A stretch of DNA of 9,022 nt, taken from the NCBI GenBank assembly GCA_946062035.1, contig CAMGTS010000041.1, positions 1 to 9,022 of the forward strand, written 5' to 3'. Below, one piece after another: positions 1-7,210 of the stretch (within the stretch, counting starts at the first letter, position 1; every line of letters starts with the position of its first letter). Made by a program: the position numbers and the translations under genes. This DNA is from an uncultured Bacteroidales bacterium. Its GTDB lineage: Bacteria; Bacteroidota; Bacteroidia; Bacteroidales; UBA932. Under the pieces are notes generated by a model. That model was given only the letters and a program-made list of their open reading frames with translations. It was not told where the DNA came from and searched no databases.

Positions 1-1063
1 AGGTACGACTTTGGAGTATGTGTTTAACAATCAGCCGACAAGAAAGCTGACACTATCCGCCAAAAGAGATGTCCTTCAGCTCGGAAGGGGTACGGATTCA
101 TTTACCGAAGGCAACATCATGTCATCTTTGCTTGCTAAAGGTAACAGCCAGAAACTCAGTCCTGTAAACGATTATTCGGTTTCATATCAGCATGAGTTGA
201 ATGAAAATGTCAATCTGGGCGTGGCTTTGGAAAGCCGCAGGGTGTTCTCGAACGATTATGTCCCGATGTTCGCTCCGGATAGTTCTCATGTCAACTCGGT
301 GGGGGCGACACAACTTCATCTTACCGCAAGGTTTTCTTGGCAGGAGACGGTTACGAGGGGAACGTTCGACAAATACTATATTCAAAGCAGATATCCTATC
401 CTGACATTTGATGTTATCGGAGCTGTAAAAAGCTCGAACAACGACTATAGCTACCTGCGCTTGGAGAGCAAGATTCAGTATGGTCTGCAACTCCCTCCTG
501 CAGGAGTTTCAAAGATAGAACTTTCGAGCGGCAGGATTATCGGCAAGGTCCCTTATCCGTTCTTGAAGCTTCATGAGGGTAACGGCACGTTCTTCTTCGA
601 CCCAAGTTCATTCGCCTGCATGGATTTCTATGAATTCGCATCGGATACTTGGGTGACAATGTTCTGGGAACATAATTTCAAAGGGTTCTTTCTCGGAAAG
701 ATTCCTCTCATGAAGCGTCTCCAATGGAGAGAGGTATTTACCCTTAAGGCCGCTTATGGCACGCTTTCAAGGCAGAACAATGGCATAACGGACGGTAAAA
801 TCGGCAATCCGTCAAGCACGATTCCTGGCACAGGCGAGGGTGCGCTATACGAAGGGATGGAGTCTGAAGTCCTTTTCCCAGAGGGGATGGGCTCGCTCAA
901 AAGACCATATATAGAGATGGGAGTCGGTGTCTCTAATATCTTCAGAGTTTTCAGGGTAGACTGCTTCTGGAGAATGACCCATCGTCATAAAACAATAAAC
1001 GGTGTCCGCACTAAAGCGGATCACCGTGTAGCTGTCAACTTCGGTGTCGAGTTGGCGTTCTAA
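1..1063 (+). CDS. DUF5686-like outer-membrane beta-barrel protein, C-terminal part (5' end outside window)
   Basis: The reading frame is open from the left edge (first whole codon at base 2) to TAA at 1061-1063, giving about 353 residues of a longer protein. A TTG at 11 is in frame, but it is simply an internal leucine because the frame continues upstream; no real start is present. The sequence alternates aromatic and polar residues as outer-membrane strands do and ends in Phe (GVELAF). Blocks such as [20 protein letters not shown] and [23 protein letters not shown] resemble the C-terminal region of DUF5686 proteins. These Bacteroidota proteins of about 800-850 residues usually carry an N-terminal carboxypeptidase-regulatory domain, which would lie outside this window. 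Their function is not established. The gene converges on metK and their ends overlap by 4 bp. Family assignment is from remembered motif resemblance; outer-membrane location is inferred. Confidence 0.75.
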   Translation, partial: GTTLEYVFNNQPTRKLTLSAKRDVLQLGRGTDSFTEGNIMSSLLAKGNSQKLSPVNDYSVSYQHELNENVNLGVALESRRVFSNDYVPMFAPDSSHVNSVGATQLHLTARFSWQETVTRGTFDKYYIQSRYPILTFDVIGAVKSSNNDYSYLRLESKIQYGLQLPPAGVSKIELSSGRIIGKVPYPFLKLHEGNGTFFFDPSSFACMDFYEFASDTWVTMFWEHNFKGFFLGKIPLMKRLQWREVFTLKAAYGTLSRQNNGITDGKIGNPSSTIPGTGEGALYEGMESEVLFPEGMGSLKRPYIEMGVGVSNIFRVFRVDCFWRMTHRHKTINGVRTKADHRVAVNFGVELAF

Positions 1064-2325
1064 AGGCCGAAAGCTTTCTTAACGGCAGGGACGCTGTCTG
1101 TAAGTTCCCATGCGAAGAACAGGATGCTCTTCTTTACTTTCTTCCCGTTTTCGAAAACTGTAACGGTCTCCTTATAAGGCTTTCTTCCCATGTGTCCGTA
1201 TGCCGCGGTAGGAAGGTAGATAGGGTTCTTTAATCCCAACTTCTCGATGATTTTGGCAGGGCGCAAATCAAAAATTTCACCGACTTTAGCCGCAACTTCT
1301 CCATCCGAAAGGGTTACTCCGTTCTTTTTCGCTTTGCATGTTCCGAATGTGTTGATGAAAATGCTCAGCGGTCTGGCGACACCGATAGCGTATGAAATCT
1401 GAATCTGGCATTCATCCGCCACCCCTGCCGCAACAAGGTTCTTGGCTATGTAGCGGGCTGCGTAAGCCGCCGATCTGTCGACTTTGCTCGGATCTTTTCC
1501 GGAAAGGGCACCGCCTCCGTGAGCTCCTCTTCCGCCGTAGGTGTCAACGATAATCTTCCTTCCGGTCAGACCGGTATCACCATGAGGACCTCCGATAACA
1601 AATTTGCCGGTAGGGTTCACAAGCAGTTTGTACCCCGGTTTGAAAAGGGCTGTAATCTCCTCAGGAAGACCTTTTAGTAGCCTTGGAATCAAAATGTTCT
1701 GTACATCCTCCTTGATTTTGCGTTGCATCTTCGTGTCGGTGTCGAACTCATCGTGCTGGGTGGAAAGTACAATCGTGTGGACTTTCTTTGCCTTTTTGTC
1801 GTCGCTGTATTCAATTGTGAACTGGCTTTTGGCGTCCGGCCTGAGATATGGCATCAACTTGGTGTTTTTGCGGATGTCTGCAAGCCCGAGGAGAAGTCTA
1901 TGAGAAAGCCAGATCGGGAGAGGCATATAGTCCTCTGTCTCACGGCAGGCATATCCGAAGATAATGCCCTGATCGCCCGCCCCTTGGTTCTCGGCGTCTT
2001 TCTTAGAAACTCCGCGGTTGATATCGTCGCTCTGCTCGTGTACCGCAGATAGAATACCGCAAGAGTTGCCGTCGAACATATATTCGGCTTTGGTATAGCC
2101 GATACGGTTGATGACATTGCGGGCCGTACCTTGAATATCGACATACTCCTCGGAACGGACTTCTCCTCCGATAACTACAAGCCCTGTGCTGACGAATGTT
2201 TCGCAAGCCACCTTGCTCTGCGGGTCCCTTTTCAGGAACTCGTCTAAAATTGCGTCTGAAATCTGATCCGCGACCTTGTCCGGATGCCCTTCAGACACTG
2301 ATTCTGATGTAAATAAATAAGCCAT
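1060..2325 (-). CDS. metK: S-adenosylmethionine synthase (methionine adenosyltransferase)
   Basis: This cytoplasmic enzyme makes S-adenosylmethionine from methionine and ATP, releasing phosphate and diphosphate. The 421-residue product is complete; it is longer than the 384-residue E. coli enzyme, as I recall for Bacteroidota forms. Visible motifs: SEGHPDK at 11-17 (ATP/Mg site), GAGDQG at 115-120, [13 protein letters not shown] at 245-257 (D250, R256 and K257 match E. coli D238, R244 and K245), and [20 protein letters not shown] at 269-288 (K277, K281 and D283 match E. coli K265, K269 and D271). The usual Phe of the GGGAFSGKD signature is Leu274 here. ATG at 2323-2325 starts the family's standard N-terminus. 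The stop TAG (1062-1060) overlaps the stop of the convergent upstream gene. A long leader with an S-box-like motif and a start-proximal hairpin suggests feedback control by SAM. Identity is near certain. Confidence 0.98.
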   Translation of the reverse strand: MAYLFTSESVSEGHPDKVADQISDAILDEFLKRDPQSKVACETFVSTGLVVIGGEVRSEEYVDIQGTARNVINRIGYTKAEYMFDGNSCGILSAVHEQSDDINRGVSKKDAENQGAGDQGIIFGYACRETEDYMPLPIWLSHRLLLGLADIRKNTKLMPYLRPDAKSQFTIEYSDDKKAKKVHTIVLSTQHDEFDTDTKMQRKIKEDVQNILIPRLLKGLPEEITALFKPGYKLLVNPTGKFVIGGPHGDTGLTGRKIIVDTYGGRGAHGGGALSGKDPSKVDRSAAYAARYIAKNLVAAGVADECQIQISYAIGVARPLSIFINTFGTCKAKKNGVTLSDGEVAAKVGEIFDLRPAKIIEKLGLKNPIYLPTAAYGHMGRKPYKETVTVFENGKKVKKSILFFAWELTDSVPAVKKAFGL

Positions 2326-2326
2326 A

Positions 2327-2353
2327 ACTAAATAGTTTAATAAAACATTTAGT
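2327..2353 (-). promoter_or_regulatory. Start-proximal hairpin in the metK leader
   Basis: On the minus strand ACTAAAT (2353-2347) and ATTTAGT (2333-2327) are perfect complements with a 13-nt AT-rich loop. The 3' arm ends 1 nt before the metK ATG (2325-2323). The stem is weak (only A/T pairs plus one C-G) but would place the ribosome landing site in a helix. It could be the expression platform of the upstream S-box-like element. The pairing is seen; the role is inferred. Confidence 0.4.
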
Positions 2354-2372
2354 GTAAGTGTTTGACTATGCG

Positions 2373-2467
2373 TTTGTGGAAAACCGCCTGACAGATATAT
2401 CAGGCCTCCGTTTTAGCATTTTTTTGTGTGGTTGCAAGCAGTCAAATCTTTCCACCTATGTAACAAA
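2373..2467 (-). promoter_or_regulatory. Putative SAM-I (S-box)-like riboswitch in the metK leader
   Basis: Read on the minus strand, the leader holds GGTGGA (2456-2451), then GATTTGACTGCTTGCAACCAC (in two parts, 2448-2436 and GCAACCAC 2435-2428), then TGCTAAAAC (2418-2410). The order GGTGGA, GCAACC, TGCTAA is that of the conserved S-box core (GGUGGA, GGCAACC, GGUGCUAA). A hairpin follows where P4 is expected: GCCTGA/TCAGGC (2405-2400 with 2391-2386), extended by AAAAC/GTTTT (2414-2410 with 2384-2380). TTTGT (2467-2463) can pair with ACAAA (2377-2373) as a short closing P1. The place, directly before metK, fits. Against it: the P2b hairpin and the ACC/GGU pairing of classical S-boxes are missing or weak, so this is a divergent form or a look-alike. 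No U-run follows, so control would be at translation. Confidence 0.45.
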
Positions 2468-2474
2468 GTGGTTA

Positions 2475-2482
2475 CAAAGATA
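2475..2482 (-). promoter_or_regulatory. -7 element of the putative metK promoter
   Basis: On the minus strand the sequence is TATCTTTG, an exact match to the Bacteroidota -7 consensus TAnnTTTG. No good -33 TTTG is present at the usual distance; the nearest is a poor TATG 22 nt upstream. Transcription would start near 2468, giving a leader of about 140 nt that includes the whole S-box-like region. It overlaps by one base the inverted repeat GTAAC/GTTAC at 2460-2475. Confidence 0.5.
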
Positions 2483-2543
2483 TGAATTTTTTCTTTCAGA
2501 AAATCATAAAACGGATAAAATCACCTTTACGCGAATTTTAATG

Positions 2544-2573
2544 TTTGTTTTTCGAGCACAATCGTTATTTTTG
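2544..2573 (+). promoter_or_regulatory. Bacteroidota-type promoter of the TonB-dependent receptor gene
   Basis: TTTG at 2544-2547 and TATTTTTG at 2566-2573 match the -33 (TTTG) and -7 (TAnnTTTG) consensus elements, with 18 nt between them. The start point would lie near 2580, leaving an untranslated leader of about 30 nt that is nearly all A/T and has no Shine-Dalgarno sequence, as is usual for strongly expressed genes in this phylum. Confidence 0.75.
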
Positions 2574-2610
2574 CCGCGTTAAAAAATCAATACCTAATTT
2601 CTAATCTTTT

Positions 2611-5600
2611 ATGAAACAAACAGTTAAGATTTTTACTTTGCTCATTATGAGCTTGTTTGTCGCTTCGGGCGTATTCGCTCAGGTTACAACATCATCTATG
2701 AGCGGTAAGGTGGCTGAGAAAGACGGTACTCCGGTCGTTGGAGCTACAGTTGTAGCGACTCACACTCCATCAGGCTCACAGTACTATTCTACCACCGACA
2801 ACTCAGGTAACTATCGTATTCCGAACATGCGTGTCGGCGGTCCTTATCAGGTTGAGGTTACTCTTCTTGGTTTCGGTACTGTAAAGGTCGGTGGCGGATA
2901 CCTTAAGTTGGGCGAGAACTTTGTTCAGAATGTCCAGATGACGGAGGAGGCTATTTCCCTCAACGAACTTGTCGTTACAGCTGAGGGTTACAACCAGCTT
3001 CTCAATTCTGACAAGAACGGAGCTTCCACTCACATCAGTTCCGCTCAGTTGAAGCAGCTTCCAACCATTAACAGAGGTATCACAGACTTTGCGGCTTTGA
3101 CTCCTCAGGCTAACGGTACATCATTCGGCGGCCGCGACAACAGAATGAACAACATTCAGATCGACGGTGCGGCTTTCAACAGCAACTTCGGACTTAGCAC
3201 AAGCCAGATTCTCCCTGGCGGTAAGGCTCAGCCTATCGCTTTGGACGCTATCGAGGAGATTACAGTAAACCTCTCTCCGTTTGATATCCGTCAGAGCCAG
3301 TTTACAGGCGCTTCTATTAACGCCGTTACAAAGAGTGGTACAAACAACTTTACAGGTAGTGTCTACACTTACCTCAGACCAAAATCTTTCACAGGCGAGA
3401 AGGTCGGCGACAACAAGGTTACCGGTGCGCGTGATTCTAAGTCTGAGACATACGGTGTTACATTCGGCGGCCCTATCATCAAGGACAAACTCTTCTTCTT
3501 CGTGAGCGGTGAGTATGAGAAGTCAACTTCTCCTTCAGGCGCTTGGGAGCCTACAGCAAATGGTGTGGCAAATAAGGATAAAAAGGAATCACGTACTACT
3601 ATAGCTGATTTGCAGAGAATGCACGACTATCTCTTGAATACATATAACTATGAGGCAGGTTCATTCCAGAACTTCCCTAACTTCGAGACCGATAACCACA
3701 AGATTCTCGCAAGATTGGACTGGAACATCAGCAAGAACCATAAACTCACAGTAAGATACAATGAGGTGGTGGGTACTTCAGATAATCTTTGCAGCAGCAA
3801 TTCCGGTCCGAGAACAAGAGGTTCAGGACGTAACAGCGCCCAGTCAGTAGCGTTCAGCAACACTTGGTACGGCTTCGAAAATACTGTCAGAAGTATCACA
3901 GCAGAGTTGAACTCTAACTTCGGTAAGGTAAGCAATAACCTCCTCTTCTCTTACACTTCAAACGAGGACAAGAGAACTTCTGATTCAAAGGAGTTCCCGT
4001 TCGTTGACCTTTGGAAAGAGGGAGACCAATACATGACTTTCGGATATGAGCTTTTCACTCACAATAACGATGTGAAGGATAGGAACATGTCTATCAAGGA
4101 TAATGTGAACTTCGATCTCGGCAGTCATCATATTACTGTAGGTGCTTCATTCAACAAGTACTACTTCAAGAACGCCTACATGAGAGAGGGTACTTCATAC
4201 TATAAGTACAACTACAATAACACTGCTGACCCTGCAACAGGTGTCGTTTATGCTGACGGTATGGAGGCATTCATGGCAAACGCAACTCCTACGGAGTTCG
4301 GTCTTACTTACGGATACAACGGCGAAGAGGCTCCGGGTGTTGAGCTTAACTTCGGATTGGCTTCACTTTACGCTCAGGATGAGTGGCAGGTTAACGACAA
4401 CTTCAAGCTCACTTACGGTGTAAGGGCAGAGCTTCCTCTCTATCTGAATGACTTGGACAGCAACCCTGCAGTTGACGAGTTCGGTTTCAACAAGTGGGAC
4501 AACTACTATCCAAACAAATATACAATAGGAACTCCTGCAGAGAAGAACTACCATATCCGCAGCGGCAAATGGCCTAAACAGAAAATCCAAGTTTCTCCGA
4601 GAATCGGTTTCAACTGGGATGTTACTGGCGACAGAAGCATTCAGCTCCGCGGTGGTACGGGTCTTTTCAGCGGCCTTCTTCCATTCGTATGGTTTACAAA
4701 CCAGCCTAACGGTTCCGGTATGATCCAGTCTCCTGAGATGCTTTTGACAAGCTCAGCAGACCTCATGCGTCTCGGCGGTTTCAATCCTGACTATAGGAAT
4801 CTTATCGCAAACAACCCAACATTGTTCCCTCAGACTCCAGGCAGACTGCCAAGCGGCGCAGGTCTTTGCGAGGTAGCTAAGGACTTCAAGATGCCTCAGG
4901 TTTGGAGAACATCTTTCGCAGCTGACTTCGAGCTTCCGTGGAACATGGTATTCACCCTTGAGGAGATCTTCACAAAGGATATCCACGCTGTTATGCAGAA
5001 GAATATCAACCTTGAGTTCCCGGCAGGCTACTATTCAGGCTTGGACAACCGTCCTTACTGGACTAATACTAAGATCAACTCAGCTGTAGGTTCCGCTATG
5101 TTGCTTACTAATACAAGCAAAGGCTTCCAGAACTCACTCACGGCTCAGTTGACCAAGAACATGACCAAGGGCTTCCAGGGTAGCATCGCCTACACTTGGA
5201 CTGTAGCTAAGGATGTTACTTCTAACCCAGGTTCTACAGCAGCTTCAGCATGGAGCAGCAACCCTGTAAGAAGCTACCTCAACGATCCTGAACTCGGATA
5301 CTCTAATTTCGCTGTTCCTCACAGAATCGTGGCTAACGTATCTTACAGATTGGAGTGGCTTAAGAACTTCGCTACTACATTCGCCCTTACTTATACCGGC
5401 GGTGCACAGGGCAGAGCAAACTGGACCTATTCTAACGATATGAACAAGGACGGTTATACAGCTGACCTTATGTATATCCCTGGATCAAAGAGCGAGCTCA
5501 AATTCGTTGACGCTACTTATACATGGAAAAATCCTGCTACTGACAGAAATGAATCAGTAATGGTTCCTGCCGATATGCAGGCTGAGGCTTTCTGGAATCT

Positions 5601-6018
5601 TGTAAACGACAACTCTTACCTCAAGAAGCACAAGGGTCAGTATGTTACGAGATTCGGTTATGTTGAGCCATGGCACAACAGATGGGATGTCAAGATTATG
5701 CAGGATATCTTCACTAACTTCGGTACAAACAGAAGATATACTCTCCAGTTCAGCTTGGATATCATTAATGTTGGTAACCTCCTTAACAAGGATTGGGGCG
5801 CATACAAGAGCATGGGTTCACAGAGCTACGACAACCTTCGTCCGCTTACATTCGTAAGCAGACAGAATGGTGTTCCTACTTATAAGTTGAACTCTGCGGC
5901 TTCAAACTCAGATCCTAAGAGCGTTATCGACGCATTCTGGAAGAACAACCATTGGTCAAAGACACTCTCTACAGGCAGTACTTGGGGAATGTTGTTTGGC
6001 GCAAGACTTATCTTCTAA
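2611..6018 (+). CDS. Oar-like TonB-dependent outer-membrane receptor with carboxypeptidase-regulatory domain
   Basis: This is an outer-membrane beta-barrel transporter predicted to be energised by TonB-ExbBD; its substrate is unknown. The complete product has 1135 residues. Residues 1-23 form a Sec signal peptide (Lys-rich start, hydrophobic core, ...GVFA before Q24). About 27-112 is a CarboxypepD_reg-like beta domain (GTPVVGATVVAT, NSGNYRIPNMRVGGPY). LNELVVTAEG at 117-126 is TonB-box-like. A plug follows at about 130-250 (NNIQIDGAAFN 180-190; FDIRQSQFTGASINAVTKSG 224-243), with the FDIRQ...GASINAVTKSGTN block typical of Oar-like receptors. The barrel runs to the C-terminus and ends in aromatic-rich GARLIF. 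It is not a normal SusC: I see no susD beside it. Phe is almost always TTC, Asn mostly AAC, Lys mostly AAG and Gln CAG, while GGG glycine seems absent, suggesting high expression. It has its own promoter and terminator, so it is probably monocistronic. The AT-rich leader supports ATG 2611. Confidence 0.93.
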   Translation: MKQTVKIFTLLIMSLFVASGVFAQVTTSSMSGKVAEKDGTPVVGATVVATHTPSGSQYYSTTDNSGNYRIPNMRVGGPYQVEVTLLGFGTVKVGGGYLKLGENFVQNVQMTEEAISLNELVVTAEGYNQLLNSDKNGASTHISSAQLKQLPTINRGITDFAALTPQANGTSFGGRDNRMNNIQIDGAAFNSNFGLSTSQILPGGKAQPIALDAIEEITVNLSPFDIRQSQFTGASINAVTKSGTNNFTGSVYTYLRPKSFTGEKVGDNKVTGARDSKSETYGVTFGGPIIKDKLFFFVSGEYEKSTSPSGAWEPTANGVANKDKKESRTTIADLQRMHDYLLNTYNYEAGSFQNFPNFETDNHKILARLDWNISKNHKLTVRYNEVVGTSDNLCSSNSGPRTRGSGRNSAQSVAFSNTWYGFENTVRSITAELNSNFGKVSNNLLFSYTSNEDKRTSDSKEFPFVDLWKEGDQYMTFGYELFTHNNDVKDRNMSIKDNVNFDLGSHHITVGASFNKYYFKNAYMREGTSYYKYNYNNTADPATGVVYADGMEAFMANATPTEFGLTYGYNGEEAPGVELNFGLASLYAQDEWQVNDNFKLTYGVRAELPLYLNDLDSNPAVDEFGFNKWDNYYPNKYTIGTPAEKNYHIRSGKWPKQKIQVSPRIGFNWDVTGDRSIQLRGGTGLFSGLLPFVWFTNQPNGSGMIQSPEMLLTSSADLMRLGGFNPDYRNLIANNPTLFPQTPGRLPSGAGLCEVAKDFKMPQVWRTSFAADFELPWNMVFTLEEIFTKDIHAVMQKNINLEFPAGYYSGLDNRPYWTNTKINSAVGSAMLLTNTSKGFQNSLTAQLTKNMTKGFQGSIAYTWTVAKDVTSNPGSTAASAWSSNPVRSYLNDPELGYSNFAVPHRIVANVSYRLEWLKNFATTFALTYTGGAQGRANWTYSNDMNKDGYTADLMYIPGSKSELKFVDATYTWKNPATDRNESVMVPADMQAEAFWNLVNDNSYLKKHKGQYVTRFGYVEPWHNRWDVKIMQDIFTNFGTNRRYTLQFSLDIINVGNLLNKDWGAYKSMGSQSYDNLRPLTFVSRQNGVPTYKLNSAASNSDPKSVIDAFWKNNHWSKTLSTGSTWGMLFGARLIF

Positions 6019-6044
6019 TAGAACGTCGCATACGTTATATTCAG

Positions 6045-6077
6045 AGAGCAGAGTACCGAAAGGACTCTGCTCTTTTT
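6045..6077 (+). terminator. Intrinsic terminator of the TonB-dependent receptor gene
   Basis: AGAGCAGAGT (6045-6054) pairs perfectly with ACTCTGCTCT (6064-6073). The loop can close further with CC/GG over a GAAA tetraloop, leaving one bulged A. A U-tract follows directly (TTTTATTTT, 6074-6082). It lies 26 nt after the receptor stop codon. Confidence 0.93.
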
Positions 6078-6080
6078 ATT

Positions 6081-6183
6081 TTCGTATGACTGTTACCTTA
6101 TCAAACTCATATCAAAAGAGAAAAAAGATTCTGAGGTTGTGTTCGGAACAAATAATCAGTTGCAATAGAGCGTTATGGGTAAA
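6081..6183. other. Spacer between two converging terminators, no gene seen
   Basis: About 100 AT-rich bases lie between the receptor's terminator and that of the convergent lipoprotein gene. The only structure I notice is a short TGTTC-G-GAACA palindrome around 6140-6150, too small to interpret. No credible small gene with a leader is visible. Confidence 0.5.
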
Positions 6184-6221
6184 ATGAAGGGAGGATGGCC
6201 TCGTGGTCATCCTCCCTTCAT
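6184..6221 (-). terminator. Intrinsic terminator of the DUF4465 lipoprotein gene
   Basis: ATGAAGGGAGGATG (6184-6197) pairs perfectly with CATCCTCCCTTCAT (6208-6221). One G-U and two G-C pairs extend this to 17 bp over a 4-nt loop. On the minus strand the arm runs into TTTT (6184-6181) and then ACCC, a short U-tract, so it acts best for the minus-strand gene, whose stop is 23 nt upstream. On the plus side it is followed by ATAAG, so it is less likely to terminate there. Confidence 0.82.
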
Positions 6222-6243
6222 ATAAGAAAACTTAACTGAAATT

Positions 6244-7092
6244 TTACTGGATATTAGCCTTGTTGCCGCTGATAGCCTCTTCATAGTCGGCTCTTACGAC
6301 AATGTCGTCGATAGCGACATAGGCGGGAGTGTTCATGCCATATTCTCCCTCATCGGAACTTTCAAAATCGATTTGAAGTGTATGAATCTTGCCGAGAGAC
6401 TCCAATGATACAGGGAGCCAGCCGTCTCGTACACCGAGTGTAGAACCATTGCGGAAATCCGCAAGATATACCTCAACCTCACCGGTCTTGTTGCCGTTAG
6501 CGTCGTAGCCTTTGAATTCAACCTTGAAATATGAATTCAGAAGCGGACTCATTACAGTATTGAAGCCGGTTTCCATTGTCATATAAGACTTTGCATATAC
6601 AGTGTTGCAGATGTAAAGTCCAAGGATAACCCTCTCTGTTGAAGGGGAATCGGTGAAATTGATGGTCGCGGCTTTGGCCCAAGGCTCTGATTCAGATGTT
6701 CCGTATGCTACAAGGCAGGCTTGTTTGGTAAGACATCCCGGATTGCCGTCGCCGTCGTTAGAATCTACCGCCATCTGGTACATATACCAATTTGCGGCGT
6801 TCTCACGGGTAAGTTCGCATGATGAACTTCCGAAAGTGGAAATAGCTGAACCTCCGCTGTAATACTGGTCGTTGTATGGCTTAGAACCAAGACCAGACAG
6901 GTCGTCTAACCAATAGTAACCTGCGCCATAAAGATTGGCGCCATAGACATCATCAGCCTTCATATCATCTGGAAGGTCGTCGAATCCGACCTGGATGAGC
7001 TTGAAAGCAGGTTTGTCGTCTGTACAAGAAGTAAGGGAGCAAAGCCCTAACAGTAAGCAGACTAATAAAGTCCCAAATCTGAATTTTTTCAT
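6244..7092 (-). CDS. DUF4465 domain surface lipoprotein
   Basis: The product has 282 residues. It starts with a lipoprotein signal: MKK, a hydrophobic core, and lipobox LTSC with Cys23 as the lipidated residue. The next residues, TDD (24-26), are acidic like the Bacteroidota lipoprotein export signal, so surface exposure is likely. The rest fits the DUF4465 family: FDDLP near 37-41, QYYSGGSAIS 76-85, NTVYAKSYMTMETGF 163-177, FKGYDANGNKTGEVEVYLADF 193-213, GWLPVSLESLGKIHTLQIDF 224-243 and SSDEGEYGMNTPAYVAIDD 245-263. DSNDGDGNPG at 110-119 resembles a calcium-binding loop. DUF4465 proteins are, as I recall, common near TonB-dependent receptors, some in vitamin B12 uptake loci of gut Bacteroides; nothing here shows that ligand. 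The gene converges with the receptor and diverges from feoAB. The ATG at 7092 begins the signal peptide directly. Confidence 0.88.
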   Translation of the reverse strand: MKKFRFGTLLVCLLLGLCSLTSCTDDKPAFKLIQVGFDDLPDDMKADDVYGANLYGAGYYWLDDLSGLGSKPYNDQYYSGGSAISTFGSSSCELTRENAANWYMYQMAVDSNDGDGNPGCLTKQACLVAYGTSESEPWAKAATINFTDSPSTERVILGLYICNTVYAKSYMTMETGFNTVMSPLLNSYFKVEFKGYDANGNKTGEVEVYLADFRNGSTLGVRDGWLPVSLESLGKIHTLQIDFESSDEGEYGMNTPAYVAIDDIVVRADYEEAISGNKANIQ

Positions 7093-7136
7093 TGTTTACC
7101 CTTTTATAATTATTAATAGTCTTTTCCAATCGGGAG

Positions 7137-7166
7137 CGAAAATACCTAATTGTTGTGATTTTTCAA
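7137..7166 (-). promoter_or_regulatory. Putative promoter of the DUF4465 lipoprotein gene
   Basis: On the minus strand ATTG (7167-7164) lies 19 nt before TATTTTCG (7144-7137), which differs from TAnnTTTG at one base. The start point would be near 7130, giving an AT-rich leader of about 38 nt. Both elements are imperfect, so this is a moderate call. Confidence 0.45.
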
Positions 7167-7171
7167 TAAAC

Positions 7172-7188
7172 GGCTAAAACGGATAGCC
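7172..7188. promoter_or_regulatory. Inverted repeat upstream of feoAB, possible operator
   Basis: GGCTA (7172-7176) and TAGCC (7184-7188) are perfect inverted arms around 7 nt. The repeat sits where the -33 element of the feoAB promoter would be expected, and no TTTG is found there. A regulator binding here could replace or block the -33 contact. Five-base arms can arise by chance. Confidence 0.25.
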
Positions 7189-7197
7189 CAAACTTAA

Positions 7198-7205
7198 TAT
7201 CTTTG
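7198..7205 (+). promoter_or_regulatory. -7 element of the putative feoAB promoter
   Basis: TATCTTTG is an exact match to TAnnTTTG and ends only 5 nt before the feoAB ATG at 7211. The expected start point therefore falls on or next to the start codon, implying a leaderless or nearly leaderless mRNA. No -33 TTTG is visible at the right spacing, which lowers confidence. Confidence 0.45.
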
Positions 7206-7210
7206 CGCCG

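Noticed and set aside
11..13. TTG at 11 as a true start of the first gene
   Set aside because: The frame continues upstream to the window edge and the sequence there is typical interior DUF5686-like protein; no signal peptide or leader is seen.
2386..2405. GCCTGA/TCAGGC hairpin as a plus-strand terminator (T-rich sequence follows on +)
   Set aside because: No plus-strand gene feeds into it: the nearest plus gene ends at 1063, beyond metK. The T-run is also interrupted and starts 5 nt after the stem.
2358..2582. A 74-codon plus-strand frame in the metK/receptor intergenic region
   Set aside because: It covers the metK leader and the receptor promoter, has unbiased composition and no family resemblance. 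The regulatory reading explains the region better.
2611..6018. SusC of a SusC/SusD polysaccharide locus
   Set aside because: There is no susD, glycosidase or sensor beside it, and the plug block FDIRQ...GASINAVTKSGTN is Oar-like rather than SusC-like.
7137..7150. TTAGGTA half-site (minus strand) as a DtxR/IdeR-type iron box
   Set aside because: Only one half is present; no matching inverted half-site lies at the right distance.
7093..7210. Cobalamin riboswitch near the DUF4465 gene
   Set aside because: The region is only 118 bp and lacks any B12-box-like conserved words.
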